Shown: piece after piece, positions 7,764-16,639 of the stretch
Layout of the letters: every line of letters starts with the position of its first letter
How positions within the stretch are numbered: position 1 is the stretch's first letter
NCBI GenBank assembly: GCA_902826635.1
Contig: CADEFQ010000015.1
Location: 1-58,238 of the forward strand
Source of the DNA: an uncultured Pseudomonadota bacterium
GTDB taxonomy: Bacteria > Pseudomonadota > Gammaproteobacteria > Steroidobacterales > Steroidobacteraceae
DNA: 58,238 nucleotides
Direction of reading: 5' to 3'
Program-made: the position numbers and the translations under genes
Notes under the pieces: model-generated
Database searches by the model: none
What the model was told of the DNA's origin: nothing
What the model saw: only the letters and a program-made list of their open reading frames with translations

Positions 7764-8022
7764 CCGGGTAGCCCCTCCATGCGATCCACTACCGGGTGAA
7801 TCAGGGGGAATACTCCGTCGCAGCCCTGCGACGTGACGCGAACCATTTCACGGAATACGGCTGCATTATGTGCCACGCGCCCGCCGCGTCGTGGGGCTGC
7901 CAACTGGATCACAGAAGGCGAACAGCGAGCGGCGAACGGCGAACAGCCAGAGGCGCCGGCTACGTGCGCCTCTTCCTCTGGCTTTGATCCGTTCGCCGCT
8001 CGCTGTTCGCCGCGGGGTCTTG
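7764..8022. other. Intergenic spacer between the tonB-fusion gene and ahcY
   Basis: No credible coding region is seen. The part nearest 7763 must hold the promoter of the minus-strand signalling cluster. A CATAAT hexamer on the minus strand near 7866-7871 is a weak -10 candidate, without a matching -35 at normal spacing. The part nearest 8022 is filled by the heptamer hairpin described separately. Confidence 0.5.
7917..8011. repeat. Heptamer-array inverted repeat (long hairpin)
   Basis: The left arm 7917-7939 pairs perfectly with 7989-8011 over 23 bp. After a short internal loop, 7945-7953 pairs with 7975-7983 over 9 bp. The left arm reads as heptamers in register: GCGAACA, GCGAGCG, GCGAACG, GCGAACA, GCCAGAG. 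The element ends just beyond the ahcY stop, so in RNA it could act as a terminator or a 3'-end stabiliser for ahcY. No T-run follows it on the minus strand. Related arrays occur at 24287, 37796 and 58034. Confidence 0.8.
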
Positions 8023-9444
8023 TCAGTAGCGGTAATGCTCGGGTTTGAACGGCCCGTGCGCCCCGACGCCGATGTACGCGGACTGCTCGGCGGTCAGCGT
8101 CGTCAGCGCGACGCCGATGCGCTCGAGGTGCAGCTGCGCCACCTTTTCGTCGAGGTGTTTCGGCAGCACGTAGACCTCGTGCTTGTACTTCCCACCGTGC
8201 GCATAGAGCTCGATCTGCGCGAGCACCTGGTTCGTGAAGGAATTCGACATCACGAAGGACGGGTGGCCCGTGCCGCAGCCGAGGTTCACGAGGCGGCCCT
8301 CGGCGAGCACGATCAGGCGCTTGCCGTCGGGGAAGATCACGTGATCGACCTGCGGCTTGATGTTCTCCCACTGGTACTGCTTGAGCGCGGCGATCTCGAT
8401 CTCGCTGTCGAAGTGGCCGATGTTGCACACGATCGCCTGGTGCTTCATGCGGCGCATGTGCTCATGCGTGATCACATTCAGGTTGCCGGTCGCCGTGACG
8501 AAGATGTCGGCCTTGTCGCAGGCCTCGTCCATCGTCACGACCTTGAAGCCCTCCATCGCCGCCTGCAGCGCGCAGATCGGATCGATTTCGGTGATCCACA
8601 CCTGCGCCGAGAGCGCGCGCAGCGATTCGGCGGAGCCCTTGCCGACGTCGCCGTAACCGGCGACGACCGCGACCTTGCCGGCGACCATCACGTCGGTCGC
8701 GCGCTTGATCGCATCGACGAGCGATTCACGGCAGCCGTAGAGATTGTCGAACTTGGATTTCGTGACCGAATCATTGACGTTGATGGCGGGGAAGGGCAGG
8801 CGCCCGTCGCGCTGCAGCTGGTAGAGCCGCTTGACGCCGGTGGTGGTCTCTTCCGTGACACCTTTCACCTGTGCCAGGCGCTTCGAGTACCAGCCCGGGC
8901 TCTCGGCGAGGCGGCGGCGGATCGACGCGTAAAGCGCGGTCTCTTCCTCGTTGGTCGGCTTCGCGATCACCGACGGGTCCTTCTCGGCCTGTGCGCCGAG
9001 CAGCAGCAGCAAGGTCGCGTCGCCGCCGTCGTCGAGGATCATGTTGGCGTGCTCGCTGCCCGGCCATTCGAAGATGCGGTGCGTGAACTGCCAGTACTCC
9101 TCGAGCGTCTCGCCCTTGTAGGCGAAGACCGGCGTGCCGTTCGCGGCGATCGCCGCGGCGGCGTGATCCTGCGTCGAGTAGATGTTGCACGAGGCCCAGC
9201 GCACGTCGGCGCCGAGTTCCTTCAGCGTTTCGATCAGCATCGCGGTCTGGATCGTCATGTGGAGCGATCCGGCGATGCGCGCGCCCTTCAGGGGCTTCGC
9301 TGCGCCGAATTCCCTGCGGATCGCCATGAGACCCGGCATCTCGGTCTCGGCGATGGCCATTTCCTTGCGGCCCCAGTCGGCATCCTTGATGTCGCGGACG
9401 AAAAAGTCGGGCGTGGCGCCCGACGGTCTGGCTACTGCGGTCAT
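8023..9444 (-). CDS. ahcY: Adenosylhomocysteinase
   Basis: The 473-residue enzyme hydrolyses S-adenosylhomocysteine to adenosine and homocysteine in the cytoplasm, clearing the product of SAM-dependent methylation. Clear family features are the NAD-binding loop [13 protein letters not shown], the segment [14 protein letters not shown] near the substrate site, and the typical C-terminus FKPEHYRY. It has the larger bacterial form with the roughly 40-residue insertion (around [19 protein letters not shown]). The start ATG at 9444 has GGAG about 10 nt upstream. An SAH riboswitch fills the leader. metK lies upstream on the same strand, so the two may be co-transcribed, with the riboswitch setting ahcY output separately. 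Confidence 0.97.
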   Translation of the reverse strand: MTAVARPSGATPDFFVRDIKDADWGRKEMAIAETEMPGLMAIRREFGAAKPLKGARIAGSLHMTIQTAMLIETLKELGADVRWASCNIYSTQDHAAAAIAANGTPVFAYKGETLEEYWQFTHRIFEWPGSEHANMILDDGGDATLLLLLGAQAEKDPSVIAKPTNEEETALYASIRRRLAESPGWYSKRLAQVKGVTEETTTGVKRLYQLQRDGRLPFPAINVNDSVTKSKFDNLYGCRESLVDAIKRATDVMVAGKVAVVAGYGDVGKGSAESLRALSAQVWITEIDPICALQAAMEGFKVVTMDEACDKADIFVTATGNLNVITHEHMRRMKHQAIVCNIGHFDSEIEIAALKQYQWENIKPQVDHVIFPDGKRLIVLAEGRLVNLGCGTGHPSFVMSNSFTNQVLAQIELYAHGGKYKHEVYVLPKHLDEKVAQLHLERIGVALTTLTAEQSAYIGVGAHGPFKPEHYRY

Positions 9445-9461
9445 GTGCTGTCTCCGTTCAC

Positions 9462-9545
9462 GTCTGGAGCGCCGTTAGCCATGTCGCACCGGTGCCTGAG
9501 CCTGGCAGGGCTGGTCCCTGTCGCAGCGCTCCTCAGGTCGGTGCC
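9462..9545 (-). promoter_or_regulatory. SAH riboswitch in the ahcY leader
   Basis: Read on the minus strand, the ahcY leader contains the conserved blocks of the S-adenosylhomocysteine riboswitch: CTGAGGAGCGCTGCGAC (about 9521-9537), then GCCAGGCTCAGG (about 9496-9507), then AACGGCGCTC (about 9467-9476). CTGAG pairs with CTCAG to close the core, and GAGCGC can pair with GGCGCTC downstream. In known examples SAH binding raises expression of ahcY or related recycling genes. The ribosome site GGAG lies immediately after the aptamer, so control of translation initiation is plausible. The exact boundaries are approximate. Confidence 0.9.
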
Positions 9546-9566
9546 CGGCCGCCGGAGCGGCGGCCG
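9546..9566 (-). terminator. GC-rich hairpin after metK
   Basis: CGGCCGCCG at 9546-9554 pairs perfectly with 9558-9566 across a 3-nt loop. It lies 22 nt past the metK stop and directly before the SAH riboswitch. No U-run follows, so it may be a weak or factor-assisted terminator, or a spacer hairpin that isolates the aptamer fold. Confidence 0.4.
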
Positions 9567-9588
9567 TTCAGCTCAACTCAAGTCCGGG

Positions 9589-10764
9589 TCAGGCGGCGCG
9601 CACGCGCGCACCGGCCTCCGCCGCAAGCGCCGCCGCCTTGTCGGTGCGCTCCCAGGTGAAATCCGCGTCCTCGCGCCCGAAGTGGCCGTACGCCGCGGTC
9701 TTGAAATAGATCGGGCGCGCGAGGTCCAGCATTTCGCGCAGGCCGTAGGGCGTCAGGTCGAAGTAGCGGCGCACGAGCTGCGTGAGCTTGTCGCGCGAAA
9801 GCTTGCCGGTGCCGAAGGTCTCGACCATGATCGAAGTGGGCTCGGCGACGCCGATCGCGTAGCTCACCTGCACTTCACAGCGCGCCGCGAGGCCCGCTGC
9901 GACGATGTTCTTCGCGACGTAGCGGCAGGCGTAGGCCGCCGAGCGGTCGACCTTCGAAGGGTCCTTGCCCGAGAACGCGCCGCCACCGTGGCGCGCGAAG
10001 CCGCCATAGGTATCGACGATGATCTTGCGGCCCGTCAGGCCGCAGTCGCCCACCGGCCCGCCGATGACGAAGCGGCCGGTCGGGTTGATGTGGAATTTCG
10101 TGCCCTTGTGCAGCCACTTCTTCGGCAGCACCGGCAGGATCACTTCGTCCATCACCGCTTCGCGGAGCTGCTTCGTCGAGACGTCGGGTGAGTGCTGTGT
10201 CGAGAGCACGACCGCGTCGATCGCCACCGGCTTGTCGTCTTCGTACCGCAGCGAGACCTGGCTCTTGGCGTCCGGCCGCAGCCAGTCGAGCTTGCCCTTC
10301 TTGCGCACTTGCGCCTGGCGCTGCACCAGCCGGTGCGCGTAGGTGATCGCCGCCGGCATCAGCACGTCCGTCTCGTTGCTCGCGTAGCCGAACATCAGGC
10401 CCTGGTCGCCCGCGCCCTGCTTGCGCTCGTCCTTGCGATCGACGCCCTGGGCGATGTCGGGCGACTGCTTGCCGATCACGTTCACGACGCCGCAGGTCGC
10501 GCCGTCGAAACCCATGTCGGAATGGTTGTAACCGATGCCGAGCACGGTCTTCCTGACGAGCGCCTCGAGATCGACCCACGCGCTCGTCGTCACTTCGCCC
10601 GCCACGATCACGACGCCGGTCTTGATCAGCGTCTCGCAGGCGACGCGCCCGCGCGGATCCTGGGTGAGGATCTCATCGAGCACGGCGTCGGAGATCTGGT
10701 CGGCGATCTTGTCCGGATGCCCTTCGGAAACCGACTCGGAAGTGAACAGGTAGCTGTTTGACAT
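9589..10764 (-). CDS. metK: Methionine adenosyltransferase (SAM synthetase)
   Basis: The 391-residue cytoplasmic enzyme makes S-adenosylmethionine from methionine and ATP. Signature stretches are [16 protein letters not shown] at the N-terminus, [12 protein letters not shown] in the middle, and the P-loop-like [19 protein letters not shown]. Length is normal for the family. The leader on the minus strand contains TATAAT 33-38 nt upstream. ahcY follows on the same strand behind an SAH riboswitch, so SAM synthesis and SAH removal are encoded together. Confidence 0.97.
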   Translation of the reverse strand: MSNSYLFTSESVSEGHPDKIADQISDAVLDEILTQDPRGRVACETLIKTGVVIVAGEVTTSAWVDLEALVRKTVLGIGYNHSDMGFDGATCGVVNVIGKQSPDIAQGVDRKDERKQGAGDQGLMFGYASNETDVLMPAAITYAHRLVQRQAQVRKKGKLDWLRPDAKSQVSLRYEDDKPVAIDAVVLSTQHSPDVSTKQLREAVMDEVILPVLPKKWLHKGTKFHINPTGRFVIGGPVGDCGLTGRKIIVDTYGGFARHGGGAFSGKDPSKVDRSAAYACRYVAKNIVAAGLAARCEVQVSYAIGVAEPTSIMVETFGTGKLSRDKLTQLVRRYFDLTPYGLREMLDLARPIYFKTAAYGHFGREDADFTWERTDKAAALAAEAGARVRAA

Positions 10765-10796
10765 TGCAAATTCGTGGATGGCGGGGCGGAATTCCC

Positions 10797-10802
10797 ATTA
10801 TA
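10797..10802 (-). promoter_or_regulatory. Putative -10 element for metK
   Basis: TATAAT on the minus strand lies 33-38 nt upstream of the metK ATG. No good -35 hexamer is visible at 16-18 nt, so this is a partial promoter match. Confidence 0.4.
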
Positions 10803-10868
10803 CCGGTTCAAGTACGGTGGGCGCAGCCGCGGCGGGAAAGAACGATGCGGCTCAGGGGTTTCCCGGGT

Positions 10869-10897
10869 TTGCCGTTCCCGGCGCGCTGTTGGACAAT
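10869..10897 (+). promoter_or_regulatory. Putative sigma-70 promoter for tkt-gap-pgk-pyk
   Basis: TTGCCG at 10869-10874 and GACAAT at 10892-10897 are separated by 17 nt. This fits a housekeeping promoter about 35 nt before the tkt ATG. It would drive the whole glycolytic gene group. Confidence 0.45.
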
Positions 10898-10932
10898 GCG
10901 CGCCCCTTTTTCCCCCGGTACTGCCGCACCCC

Positions 10933-12930
10933 ATGCCCACCCGCCGCGAGCTCGCCAATGCCATTCGTGCCCTTGCCATGGACGCTGTTCAGGCGGCTCA
11001 TTCCGGTCACCCGGGCGCCCCGATGGGCATGGCGGACATCGCGGAGGTGCTGTGGCGCGACGCGCTCAAGCACAACCCGGCGAACCCGCGCTGGGTCGAT
11101 CGCGACCGCTTCGTGCTGTCGAACGGCCACGCATCGATGCTGCTCTATGCGCTGCTGCACCTGACCGGTTATCCGCTCGCGCTCGACGAAATCCGCAAGT
11201 TTCGCCAGCTGGGCTCGCGCACGGCGGGACATCCGGAACGCGATCTCGACATCGGCATCGAAACGACCACCGGGCCGCTCGGTCAGGGCTTCGCCAACGC
11301 TGTCGGCATGGCGCTCGCGGAGAAGATGCTCGCGGCCGAGTTCAACCGCGACGGTCATGACGTCGTCGATCACCACACCTATGTGTTCATGGGTGACGGC
11401 TGCCTGATGGAAGGCATTTCGCACGAGGCGGCGTCGCTCGCCGGCACGCTGAAGCTCGGCAAGCTGATCGCGATCTTCGACGACAACGGCATTTCGATCG
11501 ACGGCAAGGTGTCGGGCTGGTGCACCGACGATGTCGCGAAGCGCTTCGCGGCGTACGGCTGGCATGTGCTGAAGGATGTCGACGGCCACGACTCGGCGGC
11601 GGTCGCCTCGGCGCTGCGCAAGGCGCGCGCGCACAAGAACCAGCCGACGATGATCCTCGCGCGCACGATCATCGGCTTCGGTGCGCCGGGCAAACAGGGG
11701 ACGAAGGGCGTGCACGGCGAGGCGCTCGGCGTCGAGGAAGTCGCCGCTGCGCGGGCCACCCTCGGCTGGCCGTATCCGCCGTTCGAGGTTCCGCCGGAAA
11801 TCCGCGCGGAATGGGACGCCCGTGCGAAGGGCGCGGCGGCCGAGAAGAGCTGGCAGCGGCGGTACAAGCGCTACCAGAAGGCTTTTCCCGAACTCGCCGC
11901 CGAGTTCGATCGGCGCATGGCCGGGCGCCTGCCGGGGAATTTCGATGCACTCGTCGGCGCGGCCCTCGAAGCGGCGCAAGCGACGCGCGCTCCGCAGGCG
12001 ACGCGGGTGTCGTCGGGCGCCGTGCTCGACGCGATCGGCCCGGGCATGCCGGAGCTGATCGGCGGCTCGGCCGATCTCACGGGTTCGGTGAACACGCAGC
12101 GCAAGGATTCGCGCACGCTCACCGCCGACGACGCGAGCGGCAACTACATCCACTATGGCGTGCGCGAGTTCGCAATGACCGCGGTGATGAGCGGCTTCAC
12201 GCTGCACGGTGGCATCCGGCCCTATTCGGGCACGTTCCTCGTGTTCTCGGACTATGCGCGCAACGCCGTGCGGCTTGCGGCGCTGATGCACCAGCCGGTG
12301 GCCCTCGTCTACACGCATGATTCGATCGGGCTCGGCGAGGACGGCCCGACGCATCAGCCGATCGAGCATCTCGCCAGCTTGCGGGCGATGCCGGGCTTGT
12401 CGCTGTGGCGACCGGGCGATGCGGTCGAAACCGCGATCGCCTGGCGTGCGGCGATCGAGCGCGGCAACGGGCCGACCGCGCTCGTGCTGACGCGCCAGGC
12501 GCTCCCCCAGCAGCTTCGCACGCCGGCGCAGGTTGCCGCGATTGCGCGCGGTGGCTATACACTCATCGACAGCGACGGCGATCCCGAGGCGATCGTGATC
12601 GCGACCGGTTCCGAACTCGGGCTCGCGGCCGACGCGGTGCGGGCGCTGCAGTCGAAAGGGCGTCGCGTGCGGCTCGTCTCGATGCCCTCGACCGACGTGT
12701 TCGAGGCGCAGGAGCCGGCCTGGCGCGAGGCGGTGCTGCCGGGCTCGGTCACGCGCCGCGTCGCCGTCGAGGCGGGCGCGCGCCAGAGCTGGTGGCGCTA
12801 CGTCGGCCTGGCGGGCGAAGTGATCGGCATCGACCGGTTCGGGGCCTCGGGCAAGGGCGCGGAGCTCTTCACGCATTTCGGCTTCACGACGGAGCGCGTC
12901 GTGGCCGGGGTCGAGCGATTGCTCGGCTGA
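10933..12930 (+). CDS. tkt: Transketolase
   Basis: The 665-residue enzyme moves two-carbon units between sugar phosphates using thiamine diphosphate, in the non-oxidative pentose phosphate pathway. Visible motifs are [19 protein letters not shown] at the N-terminus, the ThDP motif beginning [18 protein letters not shown], and the pyrimidine-domain segment [20 protein letters not shown]. The ATG at 10933 gives the usual N-terminus; the frame is open further upstream but without support. There is no clear Shine-Dalgarno sequence. It heads a plus-strand series tkt-gap-pgk-pyk, an order common in proteobacteria. Confidence 0.97.
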   Translation: MPTRRELANAIRALAMDAVQAAHSGHPGAPMGMADIAEVLWRDALKHNPANPRWVDRDRFVLSNGHASMLLYALLHLTGYPLALDEIRKFRQLGSRTAGHPERDLDIGIETTTGPLGQGFANAVGMALAEKMLAAEFNRDGHDVVDHHTYVFMGDGCLMEGISHEAASLAGTLKLGKLIAIFDDNGISIDGKVSGWCTDDVAKRFAAYGWHVLKDVDGHDSAAVASALRKARAHKNQPTMILARTIIGFGAPGKQGTKGVHGEALGVEEVAAARATLGWPYPPFEVPPEIRAEWDARAKGAAAEKSWQRRYKRYQKAFPELAAEFDRRMAGRLPGNFDALVGAALEAAQATRAPQATRVSSGAVLDAIGPGMPELIGGSADLTGSVNTQRKDSRTLTADDASGNYIHYGVREFAMTAVMSGFTLHGGIRPYSGTFLVFSDYARNAVRLAALMHQPVALVYTHDSIGLGEDGPTHQPIEHLASLRAMPGLSLWRPGDAVETAIAWRAAIERGNGPTALVLTRQALPQQLRTPAQVAAIARGGYTLIDSDGDPEAIVIATGSELGLAADAVRALQSKGRRVRLVSMPSTDVFEAQEPAWREAVLPGSVTRRVAVEAGARQSWWRYVGLAGEVIGIDRFGASGKGAELFTHFGFTTERVVAGVERLLG

Positions 12931-12966
12931 CGATACACACAGGGCAAGCAGGAGGAAGCGGACGTC

Positions 12967-13980
12967 ATGGCAATCAAGGTCGGCATCAACGGTTACGGGC
13001 GTATCGGTCGCAACGTGCTGCGCGCGCTCTACGAGGCGAAGCGCACGAACGAGATCAGCGTGGTCGCGGTCAACGACCTCGGCGACGCGAACACCAATGC
13101 GCACCTCACCCGCCATGACACGGCCCACGGCCGTTTTCCCGGGGACGTGCGCGTCGACGGCGACTCGATGGTCGTCAACGGCGATCGCGTGCGCGTGCTC
13201 GCGGAACGCGATCCCGCGAAACTGCCCTGGGGCGAGCTCGGCGTCGACTATGTGATCGAGAGCACCGGTCTTTTCACCAGCAAGGCGAAAGCGAGCGCGC
13301 ACCTGAAAGGCGGCGCGAAGAAGGTCCTGATCTCCGCCCCGGGCGGTACGGACGTCGACGCGACGGTCGTCTACGGCGTCAACCATGGCGAACTGAAGGC
13401 CGCGCACGACGTCGTGTCGAACGCGTCGTGCACGACGAACTGCCTCGCACCGGTCGCGAAGGTGCTGCACGAGGGCGTCGGCATCGTCGGCGGGCTGATG
13501 ACGACGATCCATGCCTACACCAACGACCAGGTGCTCACCGACGTCTACCACTCGGACCTGCGGCGCGCGCGTTCGGCGACGATGTCGATGATCCCGACCA
13601 AGACCGGCGCCGCGGCGGCGCTCGGCCTCGTGCTGCCGGCGCTCAACGGCAAGCTGGACGGCTATTCGGTGCGCGTGCCGACGATCAACGTGTCGCTCGT
13701 CGACCTCACCTTCACGTCGCAGCGCGCGACCACGGTCGAGGAAATCAACCGGCTGATGCTCGCCGCCGCGCAGGGTCCGCTCAAGGGCGTGATCGCCTAC
13801 ACCAGCGAGCCGCTCGTGTCGGTCGACTACAACCACGACCCGCATTCGGCCACCTACGATACGACGATGACCAAGGTTATCGAGGGCAAGCTCGTCAAGG
13901 TCTGCGCGTGGTACGACAACGAGTGGGGTTTCTCGAACCGCCTGCTCGACGTCGTGGCCGCCTGGTCGCGCGCGAAGTAG
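12967..13980 (+). CDS. gap: Glyceraldehyde-3-phosphate dehydrogenase, type I
   Basis: The 337-residue enzyme oxidises and phosphorylates glyceraldehyde 3-phosphate in glycolysis. The N-terminal NAD fold is [12 protein letters not shown]. The catalytic Cys is C155 in [12 protein letters not shown], and the C-terminus carries [11 protein letters not shown]. The catalytic region argues for phosphorylating GAPDH rather than erythrose-4-phosphate dehydrogenase (Epd), which often sits at this position in other gammaproteobacteria. GGAGGAAG upstream of ATG 12967 is a strong ribosome site. It follows tkt by 36 nt and precedes pgk by 11 nt. Confidence 0.96.
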   Translation: MAIKVGINGYGRIGRNVLRALYEAKRTNEISVVAVNDLGDANTNAHLTRHDTAHGRFPGDVRVDGDSMVVNGDRVRVLAERDPAKLPWGELGVDYVIESTGLFTSKAKASAHLKGGAKKVLISAPGGTDVDATVVYGVNHGELKAAHDVVSNASCTTNCLAPVAKVLHEGVGIVGGLMTTIHAYTNDQVLTDVYHSDLRRARSATMSMIPTKTGAAAALGLVLPALNGKLDGYSVRVPTINVSLVDLTFTSQRATTVEEINRLMLAAAQGPLKGVIAYTSEPLVSVDYNHDPHSATYDTTMTKVIEGKLVKVCAWYDNEWGFSNRLLDVVAAWSRAK

Positions 13981-13991
13981 GCGCGGCAGCC

Positions 13992-15173
13992 GTGAAAGCG
14001 CTGCGCATGAGCGACGTCGACCTCGCGGGCAAGCGCGTGATGATCCGCGAGGACCTGAACGTGCCCGTCGACAAGGGGGTCGTCACGAGCGATGCACGCA
14101 TTCGCGCGGTGCTGCCGACGCTGCGCTACGCGATGAGCCATGGCGCGAAGGTGTTCATCCTGTCGCATCTCGGGCGCCCGCAGGAAGGCCACTATTCCGC
14201 CGGGAATTCGCTCGCGCCGGTGGCCGTGCGCCTCTCGGAGCTGCTCGGCAAGCCCGTGCCGCTGCGCGAGAACTGGCTCAAGGCCGGCGTCGACACCGGC
14301 TTCGGCGAGGCGGTGCTGTGCGAAAACGTGCGCTTCAACAAGGGCGAGAAGGCGAACGACGAGGCGCTCGCGCGGCGCATGGCGTCGTTGTGCGACGTGT
14401 TCGTGATGGACGCGTTCGGCACCGCGCACCGCGCCGAGGCGAGCACGCACGGTATTGCGAACTTCGCGCCGGTCGCCTGTGCCGGGCCGCTCCTCACCGC
14501 CGAACTCGAAGCGCTCGAGCGTGCGCTCGAAAAGCCGGCGCGTCCGCTCGTCGCGATCGTCGCGGGTTCGAAGGTCTCGACCAAGCTCATGGTGCTCGAA
14601 TCGCTGCTGGCGAAGGTCGACAAGCTGATCGTCGGCGGCGGCATCGCCAACACCTTTCTCGCCGCGACCGGCGTCGCCGTCGGCAAGTCCTTGCACGAGG
14701 CGGAGATGCTCGACATCGCGCGTGACCTCCTCGAGAAGGCGCGCGCGCGCGGCGCCGAGATTCCGCTGCCGACCGACGTCGTCGTCGCGCGTGAGTTCGC
14801 GGCCACCGCGCACGCCGACGTGCGCTCGATCCACGATGTGCGGCCCGACGAACTGATCCTCGACATCGGCCCCGATACGGCCGAGCGTTTCGCGAAACTC
14901 ACCGAAGTCGCGGGCACGATCCTCTGGAACGGCCCGGTCGGCGTGTTCGAGTTCCCGCAGTTCGGCGAGGGCACGCGCACCATTGCGAACGCGATCGCCC
15001 GCAGCAAGGCTTTCTCGCTCGCGGGCGGCGGCGACACGCTGGCCGCGATCGAGAAATACGGCGTCGCCGAGGGTATCTCGTACATCTCGACGGGCGGCGG
15101 GGCGTTCCTCGAGTTCGTCGAAGGCAAGAAGCTGCCGGCAGTCGCGGCGCTCGAGGCGCGCGCGGTGCGTTGA
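13992..15173 (+). CDS. pgk: Phosphoglycerate kinase
   Basis: The 393-residue enzyme transfers phosphate from 1,3-bisphosphoglycerate to ADP. Family segments are [11 protein letters not shown] near the N-terminus, LSHLGRPQ, the hinge/nucleotide region [16 protein letters not shown], and [14 protein letters not shown] near the C-terminus. The start is taken as GTG 13992, which aligns with other Pgk proteins that have a few residues before M-S/T-D-x-D-L. ATG 14007 is a possible alternative. It is 11 nt downstream of gap. Confidence 0.96.
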   Translation: MKALRMSDVDLAGKRVMIREDLNVPVDKGVVTSDARIRAVLPTLRYAMSHGAKVFILSHLGRPQEGHYSAGNSLAPVAVRLSELLGKPVPLRENWLKAGVDTGFGEAVLCENVRFNKGEKANDEALARRMASLCDVFVMDAFGTAHRAEASTHGIANFAPVACAGPLLTAELEALERALEKPARPLVAIVAGSKVSTKLMVLESLLAKVDKLIVGGGIANTFLAATGVAVGKSLHEAEMLDIARDLLEKARARGAEIPLPTDVVVAREFAATAHADVRSIHDVRPDELILDIGPDTAERFAKLTEVAGTILWNGPVGVFEFPQFGEGTRTIANAIARSKAFSLAGGGDTLAAIEKYGVAEGISYISTGGGAFLEFVEGKKLPAVAALEARAVR

Positions 15174-15204
15174 TCGATACCGGCCGTGGTAACGTAAGCG
15201 GCCT

Positions 15205-16638
15205 ATGCTCCGCCGTACCAAGATCGTTGCCACACTGGGACCCGCCACGGATGACGTCGGCGTCCTGACCGAAATGGTGCGCGCCGGGCTCGACGTCGCC
15301 CGTGTCAATTTTTCGCACGGCCAGCAGGGCGAGCACCTGCGGCGGATCGAACTCGTGCGCGAGGCCGCGCGCAGCGCGGGCAAGATCGTCGGCATCCTCG
15401 CCGATCTCGGCGGGCCGAAAATCCGCATCGAAAGTTTCCGCGCCGGTCCGATCCACCTCGTCGAGGGCGCGCATTTCGCGCTCGATCCGCGGCTTGCCAA
15501 CGACGCAGGCACGCAGCAAGAGGTCGGCATCGCCTACGCCAACCTGCATCGCGACGTGAAGCCGGGCGATGCGCTGCTGCTCGCGGATGGCCAGATCGTG
15601 CTCGACGTGACGGCGATCGAGGGGCCGCGCGTCGCGACGGTCGTCCGCCACGGCGGCGAGCTCTCGAACCGCAAGGGCCTCAACCGGCAGGGGGGCGGAA
15701 TTTCAGCCCCGGCGATCTCCGACAAGGACCGTGACGACATCCGTTTCGCGGCCGGGAACGACATCGACTACGTCGCCGTCTCGTTCGCACGCGACGCGAA
15801 CGATATCCGCGAGGCGCGCACGCTCCTGCGGGAAGCGGGCGGGCAGGGTCGCATCGTTGCGAAGATCGAACGCCATGAATCGGTCGACAACCTGCCCTCG
15901 ATCCTCGACGAGACCGACGTCGTGATGGTGGCGCGCGGCGACCTTGGCGTCGAAATGGGCTATGCAGAAGTCGCCGGCCTGCAGAAGACGATCCTGCATC
16001 AGGCGCGCAACAAGTTCCGGGTCGCGATCACCGCGACGCAGATGATGGAATCGATGATCCAGAACCCGGTGCCGACACGCGCGGAAGTCAGCGACGTCGC
16101 GAACGCCGTGATGGACGGTACCGATGCGGTGATGCTGTCGGCGGAGTCGGCGGTGGGCCGCTACCCGGTGAAGGCCGTTCAGGCGATGGCGCAGGTGATC
16201 GAGGGGGCGGAGAAGTACCAGCTGTCGCACACGCGCGCCCGGCATCGCTCGGACGGTCATTTCGACCGCAGCGACGAGGCGATCGCGATGGCCGTGATGT
16301 ACACCGCGAACCACATGCGCGTGCGCGCGATCGTGGCGCTCACCGAATCGGGCTCGACGCCGCTGTGGATGTCGCGCATCCGCTCCGACATCCCGATCTA
16401 CGCGTTCACGCGCCATGCGTTGACCAGCCGCCGCGTGACGCTCTACCGCGGTGTATACCCGGTGCAGTACGACGTCACACAGTCCGATGCGCCGCACGTG
16501 CAGGCCTCGATCTTCTCGCGGCTCCTCGAGCTGAAGCTCGTCGACCGCGGCGATCACGTGATCGTGACATCGGGGCCGTTGAGCGGCGTCGCCGGTGGCA
16601 CGAACGCGATGCAGATCCTCCGGGTCGCGCAGGACTAG
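15205..16638 (+). CDS. pyk: Pyruvate kinase
   Basis: The 477-residue enzyme makes pyruvate and ATP from phosphoenolpyruvate. It starts LRRTKIVATLGPATDDV, has the active-site stretch RGDLGVEMGYAEV and the signature TQMMESMIQNPVPTRAEVSDVANAVMDG (given here as flanks of one segment near 16035-16110). A C-terminal allosteric domain is present. The length and TQMMESMI form resemble PykA more than PykF, but the isozyme type is an inference. It ends the glycolytic group; the next gene starts one base after its stop. No fructose-bisphosphate aldolase gene follows, although one often does in related operons. Confidence 0.95.
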   Translation: MLRRTKIVATLGPATDDVGVLTEMVRAGLDVARVNFSHGQQGEHLRRIELVREAARSAGKIVGILADLGGPKIRIESFRAGPIHLVEGAHFALDPRLANDAGTQQEVGIAYANLHRDVKPGDALLLADGQIVLDVTAIEGPRVATVVRHGGELSNRKGLNRQGGGISAPAISDKDRDDIRFAAGNDIDYVAVSFARDANDIREARTLLREAGGQGRIVAKIERHESVDNLPSILDETDVVMVARGDLGVEMGYAEVAGLQKTILHQARNKFRVAITATQMMESMIQNPVPTRAEVSDVANAVMDGTDAVMLSAESAVGRYPVKAVQAMAQVIEGAEKYQLSHTRARHRSDGHFDRSDEAIAMAVMYTANHMRVRAIVALTESGSTPLWMSRIRSDIPIYAFTRHALTSRRVTLYRGVYPVQYDVTQSDAPHVQASIFSRLLELKLVDRGDHVIVTSGPLSGVAGGTNAMQILRVAQD

Positions 16639-16639
16639 C

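Noticed and set aside
7764-8048. Short plus-strand open frames of 63-71 codons across the spacer at 7764-8022
   Set aside because: They run through the heptamer hairpin, have no ribosome site, and their translations are repeat-derived.
9445-9588. A SAM riboswitch rather than an SAH riboswitch
   Set aside because: The conserved blocks GAGGAGCGCTGCGAC, GCCAGGCTC and AACGGCGCTC are those of the SAH class, and the gene controlled is ahcY.
10852-13845. A 997-codon open frame on the minus strand
   Set aside because: It lies opposite tkt and gap, which have clear catalytic motifs. Its translation is Arg/His/Asp-rich with no domain, as expected for the antisense of GC-rich codons.
13854-15530. A 558-codon minus-strand open frame opposite pgk and pyk
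   Set aside because: Shadow of real enzymes; no ribosome site and no recognisable motif.
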